From Caldithrix sp. (GTDB lineage Bacteria > KSB1 > UBA2214 > DYKH01): a DNA stretch of 53,560 bases. Of this stretch, positions 18,490 to 27,228 are shown piece by piece. The translations under genes and the position numbers were made by a program. How positions within the stretch are numbered: position 1 is the first letter of the stretch; each line of letters opens with the position of its first letter. The notes under the pieces were generated by a model that did not search any database, had not been told where the DNA came from, and saw only the letters and a list, made by a program, of their open reading frames with translations. The DNA lies in contig DYKH01000022.1 in assembly GCA_020722685.1 (NCBI GenBank), forward strand, positions 1 through 53,560, given 5' to 3'.

Positions 18490-18921
18490 TTACCTTGAAG
18501 GATCAGCCAGTTCCTTCATGAATTGATCCGCCGTAATGATGGAGATGTTTCGAAACGGATTAAGGACGAGCAGGTCTTGATCGCCCGTAACGATATAATC
18601 CACTCGTACTGTCACCGCGCTTTCCAGAAACTTGTTGTCCTTCGGATCTCGACAAGCCTCGATCTTTTCGGAAGGCTTTTCAAGACGAGAATGAAAACTT
18701 AACAACTGCCGGAATTGCTCGATATCATCTTGCGATAAGTACTTTTCGAATCTGGGAAGTTGTAGGACAGCAATAAGCTCGGCGAGTGTTTCTTCAGAAA
18801 AAAGCAATTCGAACTTGTCCTCTTTAAGCCGTTCCAAGAGGACTCGCAGTTTTTTGCCGAGCAGAGCGCTTACCAATACATTCGTGTCAACGACGACCAG
18901 AAGCGGTCTCTTCCCGGGCAC
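18490..18921 (-). CDS. PIN-domain toxin (VapC-like, COG1569 type)
   Basis: Putative ribonuclease toxin of 143 aa. The PIN fold acidic residues are visible: VVVDTNVLVSALLG (first Asp), EETLAEL (Glu), RDPKDNKFLESA (Asp) and YIVTGDQDLL (Asp). The HxRDxxDNxxLxxA pattern marks the 'putative toxin-antitoxin system toxin component, PIN family' group. It is downstream of, and overlaps by 35 bases, the small acidic gene that is its likely antitoxin. The pair lies between two copies of the AIR-synthase gene end. Confidence 0.85.
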   Translation of the reverse strand: MPGKRPLLVVVDTNVLVSALLGKKLRVLLERLKEDKFELLFSEETLAELIAVLQLPRFEKYLSQDDIEQFRQLLSFHSRLEKPSEKIEACRDPKDNKFLESAVTVRVDYIVTGDQDLLVLNPFRNISIITADQFMKELADPSR

Positions 18922-19117
18922 GTTCTACCTCCTCTTCAATCTCACTTTCACTAATGGGGTAGATGGCTTTCCTCTTATCTATTTTCGCAAATAGCTCGTC
19001 CCATTGGGATGAAAGCACCTGGGGCTTCAGTCGCTCAAATACTTCCAGCTTACTTTGAGGATTCAATTGATCCACCAATTCATAGACTTTTTCCGCTTCA
19101 ATAGTCAATGTTGGCAT
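18887..19117 (-). CDS. Antitoxin of the PIN toxin
   Basis: Small protein of 76 aa, MPTLTIEAEKVYELVDQL at the start and a Glu-rich tail (SEIEEEVERAREE). It resembles the small antitoxins that precede COG1569 PIN toxins: an N-terminal structured part and a charged, probably disordered C-terminus that would wrap the toxin. ATG 19117 is chosen over an in-frame start 30 bases upstream because the fold begins at MPTLTIEA and GGAAGGA lies just ahead. Its 3' end overlaps the toxin gene, typical of coupled expression and autoregulation. Confidence 0.78.
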   Translation of the reverse strand: MPTLTIEAEKVYELVDQLNPQSKLEVFERLKPQVLSSQWDELFAKIDKRKAIYPISESEIEEEVERAREETASGRR

Positions 19118-19223
19118 AACAGTGTCCTTCCTAAAATACTCACTCAAATTGCAGGTTGATACTCGCAGGGGTTAAAATATCAAAATAATGTTAGACATCA
19201 AAGTTTATTTTTGACAATGTTCA

Positions 19224-19334
19224 GAGATCGGCCTTATGACTGCGCCGGAATGTGGCAAAACCATGCTTGTGGAGGGAAAGGAATCGGAGTTGCCCATCTT
19301 TCCGCAGGATGAGATTGGGAAGATATTTGCATAG
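19224..19334 (+). pseudogene. Duplicated 3' fragment of the AIR-synthase-like gene (copy 2)
   Basis: Encodes EIGLMTAPECGKTMLVEG and onward to the same GKIFA end and TAG stop as the intact gene. It differs at 9 of 111 bases and only at a few residues (LD to PE, V to S). No start codon or upstream coding sequence is attached. Because changes are mostly silent, the fragment was under selection in some intact homologue before arriving here; it looks like the 3' end of a related strain's allele rather than a fresh copy. Confidence 0.85.
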
Positions 19335-19375
19335 AGATAGAAGCCCCAGAGGCCTGTAGCCTCTGGGGCAGAAAA

Positions 19376-22126
19376 CTACGGCAGCAGTGTCATCTTCTGC
19401 GTCTTCACAAACTCACCCGACTGCATGCGGCAGAGGTAAATGCCCGCACCGACTTTTTCGCCAATCGGGTTTCTTCCATTCCACCGCACAAAATGATTGC
19501 CGGCGGGCATGTCGGCGTTAACCGATGTAGCGATTTTTTGGCCGAGAACGTTGTAGATTTCAACGCGCACTTTGCTCGCTTCAGGCAAGGCGAATCCAAT
19601 GTTCGTCTCCGGGTTAAATGGATTCGGATAGTTCTGACTCAAATCAAAAATCTTGGGCACGCTGGTTAAGGCTTGCCCCCTAGGGCCTTCCTTTTCAAAC
19701 TGACTCTGGGAACGGCCATCATACACATGGGTTAAGCTATAAACCAAATCCTCCCTCTTGTCGTCCAATCCACTCACAACCACGCGAGTGTAGACCTTTC
19801 GCTTGGCAAAGCAGGAGACTTCTGCCGCTTTGTTTACTATCCTCCTTCCCGACTCTGAAATAACTTCTTCCCGCCCTACTTGCAAAAGCTCACTGCGATC
19901 ATCGGCATCCATCATTTGCAGTGTGACCGTTAGCGGCGAGGATTCCGACGCCGCCAGCTTGCCGGAATTCAGACCGTAGGTACCCAACTCCACGACCAAG
20001 CTTTCGGCCTCACTGGGCACAAGACAAGGCTTGCTGTCAAGGTAGCTCCAGAACTCGTGACCGGTGCGGATGAGCAAAGTATCGTCTACTGCCGTGAATT
20101 TGAGCGGTATTGCAGCGCCGTCTTTGGTGCGAAAATAGATATCGCCCAGATCGACCGTCAACAACGCCTGAGTGCTGTTCGCTACCGTAACGCGCCGGTG
20201 ATACTTGTCAGCAAGAAGCTCATGCTTCTGCAAAGTTTCGCTGCTGAGGTTCAGGTTGTAGGGTGAGCTGCTGCCGCTGGTCCAGATGTACTTGGCCGCG
20301 GAAGGAGGATTGTCATTCCCGAAAGATATGGAGGTGTTTGGTGAAAAGCCCGGCGCTACTAACTGTCGGGCAGACCAGATACCGGTGCCATAGTTGTAGG
20401 TTGCCTTGTAAATGCTCGAATATTCGTCCCACAGCATGGCCAGATTGCCGGAAGCCAAGTTGGTAATGCTCGGTTGTTGAAACTCTTTCACGTAGGATTG
20501 CACCGCAGACCAGCTCCCATCAGTACCCGATTTACGTTGGTAATACACCCCCTCTGCCTCAAGAATCGGATCGACCCCCTGCCACACGATATAGGCATGC
20601 GGCTGAGGCTCATTGGCATCGGAGGTAACCTGAGAACAACTGGCCGTAGTGCCGGAGCTGCCGGGCACGGTTTCCGCCGTGCCCCAGGCAGTCGTATTAT
20701 TGCTCAAATTCGTATGGTATTTGTTGAGCAAGATCGTGCTGCCATTATCATAAGTAGCATAGATGTCGAGAAACGTCCAATCGAAAGAAGCGCCGGGAGA
20801 AAGGCTGGGATTTTTGTGAGTGGCACCTGTGGATGGCAATAGCGCGGCACTGGACCAGCTCGTCCCATCGTTCTCAGAATAGCGATGGGAAATGCCCGAA
20901 TTGGTCTTCCAGCAGCCCAGCAAACGAATTTTACGAATTCCCCCGGAAATGCGGACTTCCTTTCTGGTCAAGACGGGCTGAGGATTATTGGGACTGGAGC
21001 AAGTGATGCTGCCAAGGCTCACCGTCGTGCCCCATCCAGAGCCTAAATTGGCACGAAAGTAAATCGTATAGCTGCTGCCGCTGACATATTTTTGCCACAG
21101 CGTATATATTTTGCCATTTTCCCAAACAATTGACGGATACTTGTTATTGCCCAAGCCGTCACTGATCCTTAGCGGATCCTCCCAAGAAGTTCCGCCGACG
21201 TTCGTGCGCCGGTAGATGATTTCACCGCCGGATTCATAGAGGAGATGGTAGCGATTATTGCTATCCCGCACCAAACGCCGGCCGGTGTTGTAGGCAGTAG
21301 CCGTTTGGCTGAGGGATTGGCTGGGATAGCCGAATTGGGCGGTAAAAGAATAGCTGTAGTGCAGATCATCAATGTAAACATTTCGGCTTTGCGCGGTCAC
21401 TCCATCGCTCCACTGGGAAAAGCCGTAGACGATGCCGCCCACACCTTGCGGAGAGATGGCTTCAATGGTTTTGGTCAGCGTCCATCCCCAGTTAAGGGTG
21501 TTGGGGGTATTGTAGTTTGTGCCGTCCATCCCAATTTGGCCGCCGGAGAAGCTGTTGGTGGCGGTGGTCGGAACGAGCAAAGCCGTTCGGTTAGGTGTAG
21601 GATCACCAAAAATGTTCCATATCTGGAGTGTGTCTCCTTCAGAAATCACATGCCATGTGCCATATTGATCTTGATATTTAAGTTCGTCCTCTTGTACGAA
21701 GTATCTGATAGGTAAATCGTGGTAATTCGATTTCCAATCCCTGTCTCTGAAATCTATTTTGAAACCTATAGAAAAAATCTTGCAGTTGAATGTAAACGCG
21801 TACCAGGCCCATGCCATATCGGGCCACTCACTTTCCTTGCTGTCTGCAGCATCAAAGCCACACCTATCATTGCCGGCACAACTTGCGTAAATATTGCCGT
21901 ATAGAGAAGTGGGCAGAGCAATACCTTGGCCTACTATATAGTCCCAACGCGTTTTCCCAGATACGGCCACACCAGTAACTTCTATTGTATCACTCGGATT
22001 CTGAGGATACTCGTCAAATATAAGTTCGCCTATTTCCAAAATAGAATCTTGCGCAAATATAGATTGACTAGCAAAACACACCATAAAGATCGCTCCACAA
22101 ATTAGCACGACAAAACGTAGCAACAT
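19376..22126 (-). CDS. Secreted sialidase-like beta-propeller protein with T9SS tail
   Basis: Exported protein of 916 aa. The signal peptide is MLLRFVVLICGAIFMVCFASQSIFA. An N-terminal beta-sandwich (about 25-260) is followed by propeller repeats with RYSENDGTSW and similar BNR-like turns (about 275-620), another sandwich, and a T9SS type A tail (SQNYPNPFNPETNIGFA to QKMTLLP). No sialidase catalytic set was identified, so binding or display is as likely as enzymatic activity. ATG 22126 has GGAGA upstream and starts the signal peptide; an ATG at 22162 would add 12 residues overlapping the upstream gene. It lies 22 bases after the PQQ-repeat lipoprotein gene and is probably cotranscribed with it. 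AT content is higher than in the mannan locus. Confidence 0.75.
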   Translation of the reverse strand: MLLRFVVLICGAIFMVCFASQSIFAQDSILEIGELIFDEYPQNPSDTIEVTGVAVSGKTRWDYIVGQGIALPTSLYGNIYASCAGNDRCGFDAADSKESEWPDMAWAWYAFTFNCKIFSIGFKIDFRDRDWKSNYHDLPIRYFVQEDELKYQDQYGTWHVISEGDTLQIWNIFGDPTPNRTALLVPTTATNSFSGGQIGMDGTNYNTPNTLNWGWTLTKTIEAISPQGVGGIVYGFSQWSDGVTAQSRNVYIDDLHYSYSFTAQFGYPSQSLSQTATAYNTGRRLVRDSNNRYHLLYESGGEIIYRRTNVGGTSWEDPLRISDGLGNNKYPSIVWENGKIYTLWQKYVSGSSYTIYFRANLGSGWGTTVSLGSITCSSPNNPQPVLTRKEVRISGGIRKIRLLGCWKTNSGISHRYSENDGTSWSSAALLPSTGATHKNPSLSPGASFDWTFLDIYATYDNGSTILLNKYHTNLSNNTTAWGTAETVPGSSGTTASCSQVTSDANEPQPHAYIVWQGVDPILEAEGVYYQRKSGTDGSWSAVQSYVKEFQQPSITNLASGNLAMLWDEYSSIYKATYNYGTGIWSARQLVAPGFSPNTSISFGNDNPPSAAKYIWTSGSSSPYNLNLSSETLQKHELLADKYHRRVTVANSTQALLTVDLGDIYFRTKDGAAIPLKFTAVDDTLLIRTGHEFWSYLDSKPCLVPSEAESLVVELGTYGLNSGKLAASESSPLTVTLQMMDADDRSELLQVGREEVISESGRRIVNKAAEVSCFAKRKVYTRVVVSGLDDKREDLVYSLTHVYDGRSQSQFEKEGPRGQALTSVPKIFDLSQNYPNPFNPETNIGFALPEASKVRVEIYNVLGQKIATSVNADMPAGNHFVRWNGRNPIGEKVGAGIYLCRMQSGEFVKTQKMTLLP

Positions 22127-22148
22127 GGCGCATCTCCATTTCAATGGG

Positions 22149-23426
22149 TTAGTCGACCGCAAGTAATTTCACTGCTTTTGAGTGAGCCCCGCTCGCAGTA
22201 TAGAGCACGCCATTCTCTCCTATGGCGCCAATATCGGTGTAGTTCTCGTATAGCTGCTTTACAAAGCTCACATCACCATCATGACTATACCCTTGCAACA
22301 ATCCCGTCATAATACTCATAAAATAAATAATTCCTTCATAATCGCAAATAAGTGGACAATAAGAAGCTCCACCCGGGGTCGTCACCTTCCATCGGAGGTG
22401 ACCGCTATAATCCAGCGAATATAACGACCCAGATTGGAAATAAATGTGACCTTCGCGGTCTATAGTAATCCCCGATCTAATTCCATCTCTTTGGGCAGAG
22501 TACTGAAAACGCCATCGCTCTTTGCCGCTGGGGTAGAAAGAGAAAAGGTATGAACCGCTAGTGCTATCTGTCCCTGCACAATAAATGTTTCCCTGTGAAT
22601 CAACTGCAGGTGGGCCAATCTGCTTAATCCCCATTCTTTTTTGCCATAAGATCGAACCATTGGCCGCACTCACGGCATTCATGCTCTGATCCAAGCCTTG
22701 AAGATATAGCGTTTGCCCATCAGGCGATATGGAAATAACACCCATTAGCACGCTTGGCTCGGATTCAAATCCTGCCAGTCCAAAGGATTTCCATTTCGGT
22801 GATCCCCAAGGATCTATTGCATGCAGGAAGCCATCTGTAGTTGTTGTGTAAATAGTCCCATCAAGACCGATGTTGTTGCCGTATTGTACTGTCGCGCCGT
22901 TTAGTACGGTGGCCCACTTCACAGTTCCGTTGGGGTTCAACGCATAGAAGGTGCCTATGTCAGTGCCGCCCCACGTGCCTAAATAAACTGTGCTATCAAC
23001 ACCCACTATTGGAGATCCCGCAAACTTAGCAAAAAGGCCAACAGTAGGTCGGAAGGTCCACTTGATGTGGCCTTCCGAAGTCACAGCGTATAGTATGCCC
23101 GTTCTCGATGTGTCTTGTTCAACGCAAACATAAATAGTACCGTCTGGGCCAATAACTGGCGGTGCAAGAACTTTCTCGGCGACCGATGTTTGCCAGAGGA
23201 TTTCACCATTGCGTGGCCCTCTAAACGGAGTTCTTCCCACGGCTTGAGGAGTTCGGAGAGCCATCGGCCAGGGTGAATCCGCCAAGCTGGGCCAAGGTAT
23301 ATCAACCTGCGGCATGGTGGATGGAATAGCCGACGGCTTTTCCGGCTCCAAAGGTTTCTTCTCTCGCGTGCACGCGAATGACAGCAGAATCAAGATGAGT
23401 AGAGACAGGTAGGATTTGTTAAACAT
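22149..23426 (-). CDS. PQQ-like beta-propeller lipoprotein
   Basis: Putative surface or periplasmic lipoprotein of 425 aa. The signal ends in a lipobox (LLSFAC, Cys about residue 19). Then come about seven blades of the quinoprotein-like repeat: GPDGTIYVC, GVDSTVYLG, GLDGTIYTTT, SPDGQTLYL, DSQGNIYCAG, DREGHIYFQS and CDYEGIIYF. These repeats bind partners or form scaffolds (as in BamB); there is no evidence of PQQ dehydrogenase residues. ATG 23426 (MFNKSYLSLL) is chosen because it begins the lipoprotein signal. It is first in a two-gene unit with the T9SS-exported 916-aa protein. Confidence 0.8.
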   Translation of the reverse strand: MFNKSYLSLLILILLSFACTREKKPLEPEKPSAIPSTMPQVDIPWPSLADSPWPMALRTPQAVGRTPFRGPRNGEILWQTSVAEKVLAPPVIGPDGTIYVCVEQDTSRTGILYAVTSEGHIKWTFRPTVGLFAKFAGSPIVGVDSTVYLGTWGGTDIGTFYALNPNGTVKWATVLNGATVQYGNNIGLDGTIYTTTTDGFLHAIDPWGSPKWKSFGLAGFESEPSVLMGVISISPDGQTLYLQGLDQSMNAVSAANGSILWQKRMGIKQIGPPAVDSQGNIYCAGTDSTSGSYLFSFYPSGKERWRFQYSAQRDGIRSGITIDREGHIYFQSGSLYSLDYSGHLRWKVTTPGGASYCPLICDYEGIIYFMSIMTGLLQGYSHDGDVSFVKQLYENYTDIGAIGENGVLYTASGAHSKAVKLLAVD

Positions 23427-23806
23427 AGCAATCCGCCATTCTTCATAGCTCACAAAGGATATTACCCTCCGGGTGAAAAAAATGGATTGACTGTTCAGCC
23501 AGGGGCACCGTCAGGGAAAGCGATTATAGCTCACTGTCCACAAGAATTCGTCTATAGTTGAGTATGGCTGATAGATTGGCGTAGCCCATTTGTAGTCTCA
23601 TATCAATTTACTTTTCAATGGTTCAGTGTCAAGTGGAATTTTCCCATCTTGATAAAGACGGACGTTTTCCTATTCAATGTCAAAGGTAGGATGTGATTTT
23701 ACCGCACCACATTTTGTGATTACACCCAGCAAATGGTGCGATAAAACCGTACCCTACTTACTAAAGGCAATGCAAGACAGCAGTCAACTGCGAAACTGTT
23801 GGCTTT
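23427..23806. other. Intergenic stretch between HicBA and the PQQ-repeat gene
   Basis: No gene is seen in these 380 bases. The stretch holds a 72-bp imperfect palindrome at 23686-23757 (listed separately) and AT-rich sequence that probably includes the promoter of the PQQ-repeat gene. Confidence 0.5.
23686..23757. repeat. 72-bp imperfect palindromic element
   Basis: The outer arms are 24 bases long and pair at 19 positions: the left starts GTAGGATGTGATTTTACCGC and the right ends GATAAAACCGTACCCTAC. A short central region separates them. It resembles a solo miniature inverted-repeat element with no coding content. It lies 50 bases downstream of the hicA stop. Confidence 0.6.
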
Positions 23807-24034
23807 TTAAAGGAGTCCGAGGAATTCATCGACTGTAAGCCCGGTCTGATGAATGATGTTTGCCAGGGTTCCCGTGGGAGTATCTTTGCTATGGAGAGGG
23901 ACTGTCACTCGTCTTTCGGGATTTTCAACGTGAATCAGCCGGGCATGACTTCCAGTTTGATGATGTACATGAAAACCTGCCCTCTGAAGTGCCTTGACAA
24001 CTTGTTTAGGTTCAAGTGAAGGAAGTCTTGGCAT
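23807..24034 (-). CDS. hicA: HicA toxin
   Basis: mRNA interferase toxin of the HicA family, 75 aa. The dsRNA-binding-like fold is recognisable: LPSLEPKQVVKALQRAGF, then HHQTGSHARLIH containing the catalytic His in GSHARL, and VTVPLHSKDTPTGTLANIIHQTGL. Its ATG overlaps the hicB stop by one base (TGATG), so translation is coupled. The order hicB then hicA is the reverse of the commonest arrangement but is frequent. Confidence 0.93.
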   Translation of the reverse strand: MPRLPSLEPKQVVKALQRAGFHVHHQTGSHARLIHVENPERRVTVPLHSKDTPTGTLANIIHQTGLTVDEFLGLL

Positions 24035-24282
24035 CAGGCAGCTTCCAATGTGATGGCCAGCCGCATCTTAATAGGTTCTTGTTCGATGTTCACATCTTCG
24101 GGTATCTCTTCTCCCAACTTTAGGGTGCTTTCCACATAACAACGAATCGCGTCCTCCGCCATCAAGCGAGCTTTCTCAATCGTTTCACCAAACGTACATA
24201 TCTCAGGAATGGCGGGTACTACTACATTATAGCCTCCGCCTTCCATAGGCTCAAAAAAGACAGTATAGCGATATTCTTTCAT
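24034..24282 (-). CDS. hicB: HicB antitoxin
   Basis: HicB-like antitoxin of 82 aa with the degenerate RNase-H-like fold: YTVFFEPMEGGGYNVVVPAIPEICTFGET, then EKARLMAEDAIRCYVES. No ribbon-helix-helix extension is seen after LAITLEAA, so it is the short form. ATG 24282 is used because homologues start MKEYRYTV; the upstream in-frame start at 24321 is unlikely. It forms a toxin-antitoxin pair with the following hicA. Confidence 0.9.
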   Translation of the reverse strand: MKEYRYTVFFEPMEGGGYNVVVPAIPEICTFGETIEKARLMAEDAIRCYVESTLKLGEEIPEDVNIEQEPIKMRLAITLEAA

Positions 24283-24637
24283 TTTACCTCCGTCAAGGCG
24301 GAAACTGCTTAACGCCTTCACTTTGCCGGTTACAGATCTCCGCTGCTGAACAATATCCAGAAAGTCTCACAACAGCTTTCCTGCGACTGAATTATCCCGT
24401 CCCATATCTTCAACCAACGCCGTTGGCTATTCCAATCCAAAACATTCGGCTTTATTATCCAAGAGGTTCTTCTTTACGCGGCGGAAGCAATGTTCCTGAT
24501 CAAAAGTTTTGATGCAGTCACAAACCTACCGTTCCGGGAGTTCGTTTAAAGTCGGTCTTTGCAGTTTCGATATCCCAATTAGCACCGGAAATTTCGGAAT
24601 GCCCAAGCCTCCGGAACGGTTTTAGATTTGGAAAAAT
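24283..24637. other. Intergenic stretch between TonB receptor and hicB
   Basis: 355 bases with no gene. CCGTTCCGGGAG (24529-24540) and CTCCGGAACGG (24609-24619) form inverted arms about 70 bases apart, just past the receptor stop. The rest shows nothing recognisable apart from the expected hicB promoter region. Confidence 0.45.
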
Positions 24638-27163
24638 CTACATCCGTGCCAACAACCCCACTCTCAACCTAAACCGTTCGTCCCAAGCACCCGGATCACT
24701 CAAAATGCCGCCGACGCGATTGTAAGAATCGATCCAGAGAACGTTCTTCTCATCGAGGGTGTTGAGAGACTCGCAAAAGAACGAGGCGTCTAATCCCAGC
24801 ACGGAGAATTCTTTGTTGAAGCGCAAATCCAGATAGCTGGTGGATTGCATGCGAGCGTTGTTCGGTCTCGTGGCGTCGCCGCGGTACTCAGTATACGGCA
24901 GGGGACTGTTCAAGCGAAAGAGCACGTTGAGGCCCCAGATGCCGGATTTGCGAAAATCCAGGTCAGCCACAAAAGTATGACGCTGATCCCAGCTCAGATA
25001 ATACTCATCGATGGGCACGCGCTCATCGATGGTGAGCCAATCGAATTTCTCCGAACGCTCGGATCCCGTTCCCTTGGCCACCATAAAGGTGTAGCAAATT
25101 TTCCCGGACAGAAATTTGCCCACCTGCCTTTTCACAAACAGCTCGGCACCCCAAATGCCGACTTTTTCCATGTTCACGTAGCGCGCGTACCCGGTGCCGG
25201 CCAAGGCCCCTTTGCGCTCATTGAGAAAGGTGTTGTTGTCCACCAGATTGGTCACGTCCTTGTTGAAAAACGTGGCATCAAAAAGCCAGTCCTGGCCGAA
25301 CATTTGTTTGTAGCTAACCTCGTAGGTGATGGTGCGCGCCGGCTTTAAGTCGGGGTCGCCCAGCGGGGAAAAGCCCTCGCTGGTGCTGAGATTGGAATTG
25401 GTGTACAGATAATCGAACAGCGGCATCTGGAAAAAGTAGCCATAATTGATATGTACTTCGTTGCGGGGAGAGATAGGCAGCGCCAAACCCAGGCGCGGAC
25501 TGATCTGGCTCTTTGTCGATGCCTTCACTGTTTCCTGCTTGTCAATGATCCATTCGCTGCGGTCGCCGTAGACCTTGTTTTCCAGCATGGGCCGTGAAGC
25601 GCGCGGATTAAAAAAGTCCCAGCGCAGGCCGAGATTAGCGATCATCCCTTCATACTCGATCTTGTCTTGAATGTAGGCCGAGCCGCGAAAGGGGAAATAG
25701 CGATAGTCCGTGTCATAGCTGATGTACATGGGAAAATCTTCGTCGTAGGTGGCCAGCTCCAGCCGTTGTACGCTCTTTTTGTACAGATCGTAATAGGTCA
25801 TCTCCAGGCCGGTTTTGAGCTGGTGATTGAGGCTCACCTGACTCACCAGATCGAACTTGCCGACTGTGTGCACCTCCTGATGATCCAGCCACCAAGGATA
25901 ATCGCCGGCAATGACCCAGCTATTGGGGTCCTCATTCTGATACTTGACCGCGGCTTGATCGATGGAGGAAGCGCCATAGATGGATTTGAGCACATTGTAC
26001 TGGCTGAAGCGCAGCTCATAGAAGGTGCGCGGGCTGAGGGTGTGCACGGCGCTCAGACTGATACGATAGCTGTCTTTCGATCGCAGCGGCAAACCGGCAA
26101 CATGCTTTTTCCATTTGTGATCGTACTCCGTCCAATCCCAAAGAGAGAGCAAGCCTTGCAGAGAGATTTTGAGCTGCCGGGCGGCAAACCAAGTGAGCTT
26201 GCCGTTGCCGTTGAAATTGCTGCTGGAGCGGTCATTGAAAATGCGCAGCCGCTGGCCGAATTCCTCGCGTTTCCAGCGCGTGTAGGGGGCGCGATAATCC
26301 GCCGAGAGATAGTAGCGCAGCTTGGAAGCCTTGAAGAGCGGCCCGCCGAGGCTGATGTCGGAAATCATGTCCTGCTCCAGCGTGCGGCTGTCAAAGGGAT
26401 TGGAGTTCTTTTGAAAGCGCAGAGTCGATACTTCAGCCTCGGCCCGCTGCCGTTCGCCGCCGTCCTTGGTGATGATGTTGACCACCCCGGACATGGCGTT
26501 GCCGTACTCCGCCGCAAAGCCGCCGGTCTGCACCGTCATGTCGATGACTGAGCTCATGGGCAGCTCCGTGCCCACCTTGCCTTCGATGGCCTCCATGATC
26601 GGCAGGCCGTCCACCAGGTAGGACACTTCGCTCTCGCGTCCGCCGCGAATGTGACCGGCAGCCACTCCCGGCTGGATGTCCACGATTTCCTTGACCGACT
26701 GCACCGGCAAATGGTCGATCTCATCTTTGGAGACGAAATGGGTGGTGGCGGTCACGTCTCTTTGAATGAGAGGCCGCTCGGCGGTGACGTTGACCACTCC
26801 CATCTGCAAGGCTGCGGGCGTCAAGTGAAAATCTATCACGGTGCGCAGATCCATCAGCACGGTCACATTTTCCTGCACCAGCGGCGCATAGCCCAATATC
26901 TGCACGGCCACCGTATGCTTACCTGCCGGAACGTTGTTGATCAAGTATCGGCCCTCCTCGTCGGTGGTGGCTCCCAAATAGGTGCCGCGAATGAGCACAT
27001 TGGCCCCGGCCAGGCCTTGTCCTGTCTTTTTATCGAGTACTTTACCGGCCAACGTACCGGTGATGCCGGCAAAAATTTCTGAAGTGAACAAGATAAGAAT
27101 CAATGCAAGTGCAGTGTGAAAAAAATAACCGGGGATTGGAGAAATGGAATAGGGTTCTTTCAT
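24638..27163 (-). CDS. TonB-dependent receptor with carboxypeptidase-like N-terminal domain
   Basis: Outer-membrane receptor of 841 aa. After a signal peptide (about 1-35) comes a carboxypeptidase D regulatory-like domain (GKVLDKKTGQGLAGANVLIRGT, GATTDEEGRYLINNVPAG). Next is the plug (PLIQRDVTATTHFVSKDEID, LPVQSVKEIVDIQPGV, RGGRESEVSYLVDGLP, AAEYGNAMSGVVNIITKDGG) and a 22-strand-type barrel to the C-terminal LRVGLLARM. ATG 27163 begins the signal; an earlier in-frame start would run into the upstream gene. It follows a propeller lipoprotein gene by 65 bases and the two probably form one uptake unit. The ligand is unknown; no SusD gene is present. Confidence 0.9.
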   Translation of the reverse strand: MKEPYSISPIPGYFFHTALALILILFTSEIFAGITGTLAGKVLDKKTGQGLAGANVLIRGTYLGATTDEEGRYLINNVPAGKHTVAVQILGYAPLVQENVTVLMDLRTVIDFHLTPAALQMGVVNVTAERPLIQRDVTATTHFVSKDEIDHLPVQSVKEIVDIQPGVAAGHIRGGRESEVSYLVDGLPIMEAIEGKVGTELPMSSVIDMTVQTGGFAAEYGNAMSGVVNIITKDGGERQRAEAEVSTLRFQKNSNPFDSRTLEQDMISDISLGGPLFKASKLRYYLSADYRAPYTRWKREEFGQRLRIFNDRSSSNFNGNGKLTWFAARQLKISLQGLLSLWDWTEYDHKWKKHVAGLPLRSKDSYRISLSAVHTLSPRTFYELRFSQYNVLKSIYGASSIDQAAVKYQNEDPNSWVIAGDYPWWLDHQEVHTVGKFDLVSQVSLNHQLKTGLEMTYYDLYKKSVQRLELATYDEDFPMYISYDTDYRYFPFRGSAYIQDKIEYEGMIANLGLRWDFFNPRASRPMLENKVYGDRSEWIIDKQETVKASTKSQISPRLGLALPISPRNEVHINYGYFFQMPLFDYLYTNSNLSTSEGFSPLGDPDLKPARTITYEVSYKQMFGQDWLFDATFFNKDVTNLVDNNTFLNERKGALAGTGYARYVNMEKVGIWGAELFVKRQVGKFLSGKICYTFMVAKGTGSERSEKFDWLTIDERVPIDEYYLSWDQRHTFVADLDFRKSGIWGLNVLFRLNSPLPYTEYRGDATRPNNARMQSTSYLDLRFNKEFSVLGLDASFFCESLNTLDEKNVLWIDSYNRVGGILSDPGAWDERFRLRVGLLARM

Positions 27164-27228
27164 GGTGCAAGAATCCTCCTTGCAGATTTTGAACGGTCTG
27201 TTTGCTTGTGGCAGCATTTTGCGTTTTT

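Noticed and set aside
25667..26551. Open frame of 294 codons on the + strand inside the TonB receptor
   Set aside because: Opposite a conserved receptor barrel and lacking any signature; shadow frame.
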